Part shown: positions 63,625 to 64,000 of the stretch, piece after piece | Position numbering within the stretch: the first letter of the stretch is position 1 | Layout of the letters: every line of letters begins with the position of its first letter | Source of the DNA: Streptomyces sp. HUAS YS2 | GTDB lineage: Bacteria > Actinomycetota > Actinomycetes > Streptomycetales > Streptomycetaceae | NCBI RefSeq assembly: GCF_033343995.1 | Contig: NZ_CP137573.1 | Coordinates: 3,195,001-3,259,000, forward strand | Length of the DNA stretch: 64,000 bases | Direction: 5' to 3' | Made by a program: the position numbers and the translations under genes | The notes under the pieces: generated by a model | Told to the model about the DNA's origin: nothing | Databases searched by the model: none | Seen by the model: the letters and a program-made list of their open reading frames with translations, nothing else

Positions 63625-64000
63625 GCCGTCACCTCGCGGCAGGCGCGGTAGAAGTCCTTCCAGCCGTCGCGTTCGCGGACCACCGTCTCCAGGTACTCCT
63701 GCCACACCACCCGGTCCGCCGCCGGGTCGCGGACGACCGCGCCGAGGATGCCGGCGGCGACGTCGGCGGGGCGGAGCACGCCGTCGCCGAAGTGGGCGGC
63801 GAGCGCCAGGCCGCCCGTGACCACCGATATCGCCTCGGCCGTCGACAGCGTCCCCGAGGGGGACTTGAGCTTGGTGCGGCCGTCGGCCGTGACCCCGTCG
63901 CGCAGTTCGCGGAAGACGGTGACGACACGCCGGATCTCGTCCACGCCGTCGGGGACGGCCGGCAGGTCCAGCGAGCGGCCGATCTGGTCGACCCGCCGGG
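63621..64000 (-). CDS. MoxR-family AAA+ ATPase, C-terminal fragment (window edge)
   Basis: Only the last 126 residues are in the window: helical, with VTVFRELRDGVTADGRTKLK, STAEAISVVTGGLALAAHF and EYLETVVRERDGWKDF. This is the C-terminal lid of MoxR/AAA_5 ATPases of the type paired with DUF5682 and VWA genes (YehL in E. coli). Walker motifs lie beyond base 64000, so activity cannot be judged. Identification rests on the operon context as much as on sequence. Confidence 0.75.
   Translation of the reverse strand, partial: RRVDQIGRSLDLPAVPDGVDEIRRVVTVFRELRDGVTADGRTKLKSPSGTLSTAEAISVVTGGLALAAHFGDGVLRPADVAAGILGAVVRDPAADRVVWQEYLETVVRERDGWKDFYRACREVTA

Overview
The window is a high-GC actinobacterial chromosome segment, almost certainly Streptomyces core chromosome. 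The evidence is extreme GC at third codon positions, many GTG/TTG starts, tightly packed and often 4-base-overlapping genes, secreted proteins with FG-GAP or peptidase-inhibitor-like domains, and the gene order sdhCDAB - trpS - glyA - mdh - folD - purNH - sucCD, which I recall as the SCO48xx neighbourhood of S. coelicolor. I see no insertion sequence, prophage, CRISPR array, tRNA or rRNA.

Layout. 1-2.2 kb: two paralogous ECF-type sigma factor genes (the first runs off the left edge), the second coupled to a membrane protein gene. 2.3-9.8 kb: a hypothetical gene, a Clp-N/HTH protein with a palindrome-rich leaderless promoter, a large secreted PGRP/amidase with FG-GAP repeats, a GH20 hexosaminidase lipoprotein, and an OHCU-decarboxylase-like gene that appears to start at CTG. 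9.9-13.4 kb: succinate dehydrogenase sdhCDAB. 13.4-21.2 kb: two DUF4132 operons pointing away from each other around a MarR/MFS pair. Both DUF4132 operons begin with a RecA-independent DNA-damage (PafBC type) promoter. 21.2-28 kb: hydrolase, TetR regulator, family 5 solute-binding protein, metallophosphoesterase, small membrane protein, D-Ala-D-Ala carboxypeptidase. 27.6-32.8 kb: BrkB, GtrA, UbiA and PAP2 genes divergent from dprE1-dprE2, a complete decaprenylphosphoryl-arabinose type module. 32.9-45 kb: trpS, glyA behind a ZTP (pfl) riboswitch, rocD, a MocR regulator with two small enzyme genes, an XRE/membrane pair, mdh, an XRE-DUF2690 gene, folD. 45.3-49.2 kb: RDD membrane protein, then an FHA - Ser/Thr kinase - M23 endopeptidase operon in which kinase and peptidase share a C-terminal I36-like domain. 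49.3-57.6 kb: purN-purH, membrane proteins, an HTH-sigma-like fusion, sucC-sucD. 58-64 kb: two secreted proteins, then a MoxR-AAA (partial) - DUF5682 - VWA operon.

How it fits together. Metabolically the window carries TCA-cycle steps (succinyl-CoA ligase, succinate dehydrogenase, malate dehydrogenase) and one-carbon/purine steps (glyA, folD, purN, purH), with ZTP sensing on glyA. The most interesting link is between the two DUF4132 operons and the MoxR-DUF5682-VWA operon about 40 kb away. In E. coli the corresponding genes (yehI; yehL, yehM, yehP) lie together and have no known function. The damage-type promoters and leaderless starts in front of both DUF4132 operons suggest a damage-inducible, chaperone-ATPase-linked system here.

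Limits: domain and motif calls were made by eye from translated sequence. Start codons were chosen from ribosome binding sites, overlaps and leaderless promoters. Promoters are consensus matches only.
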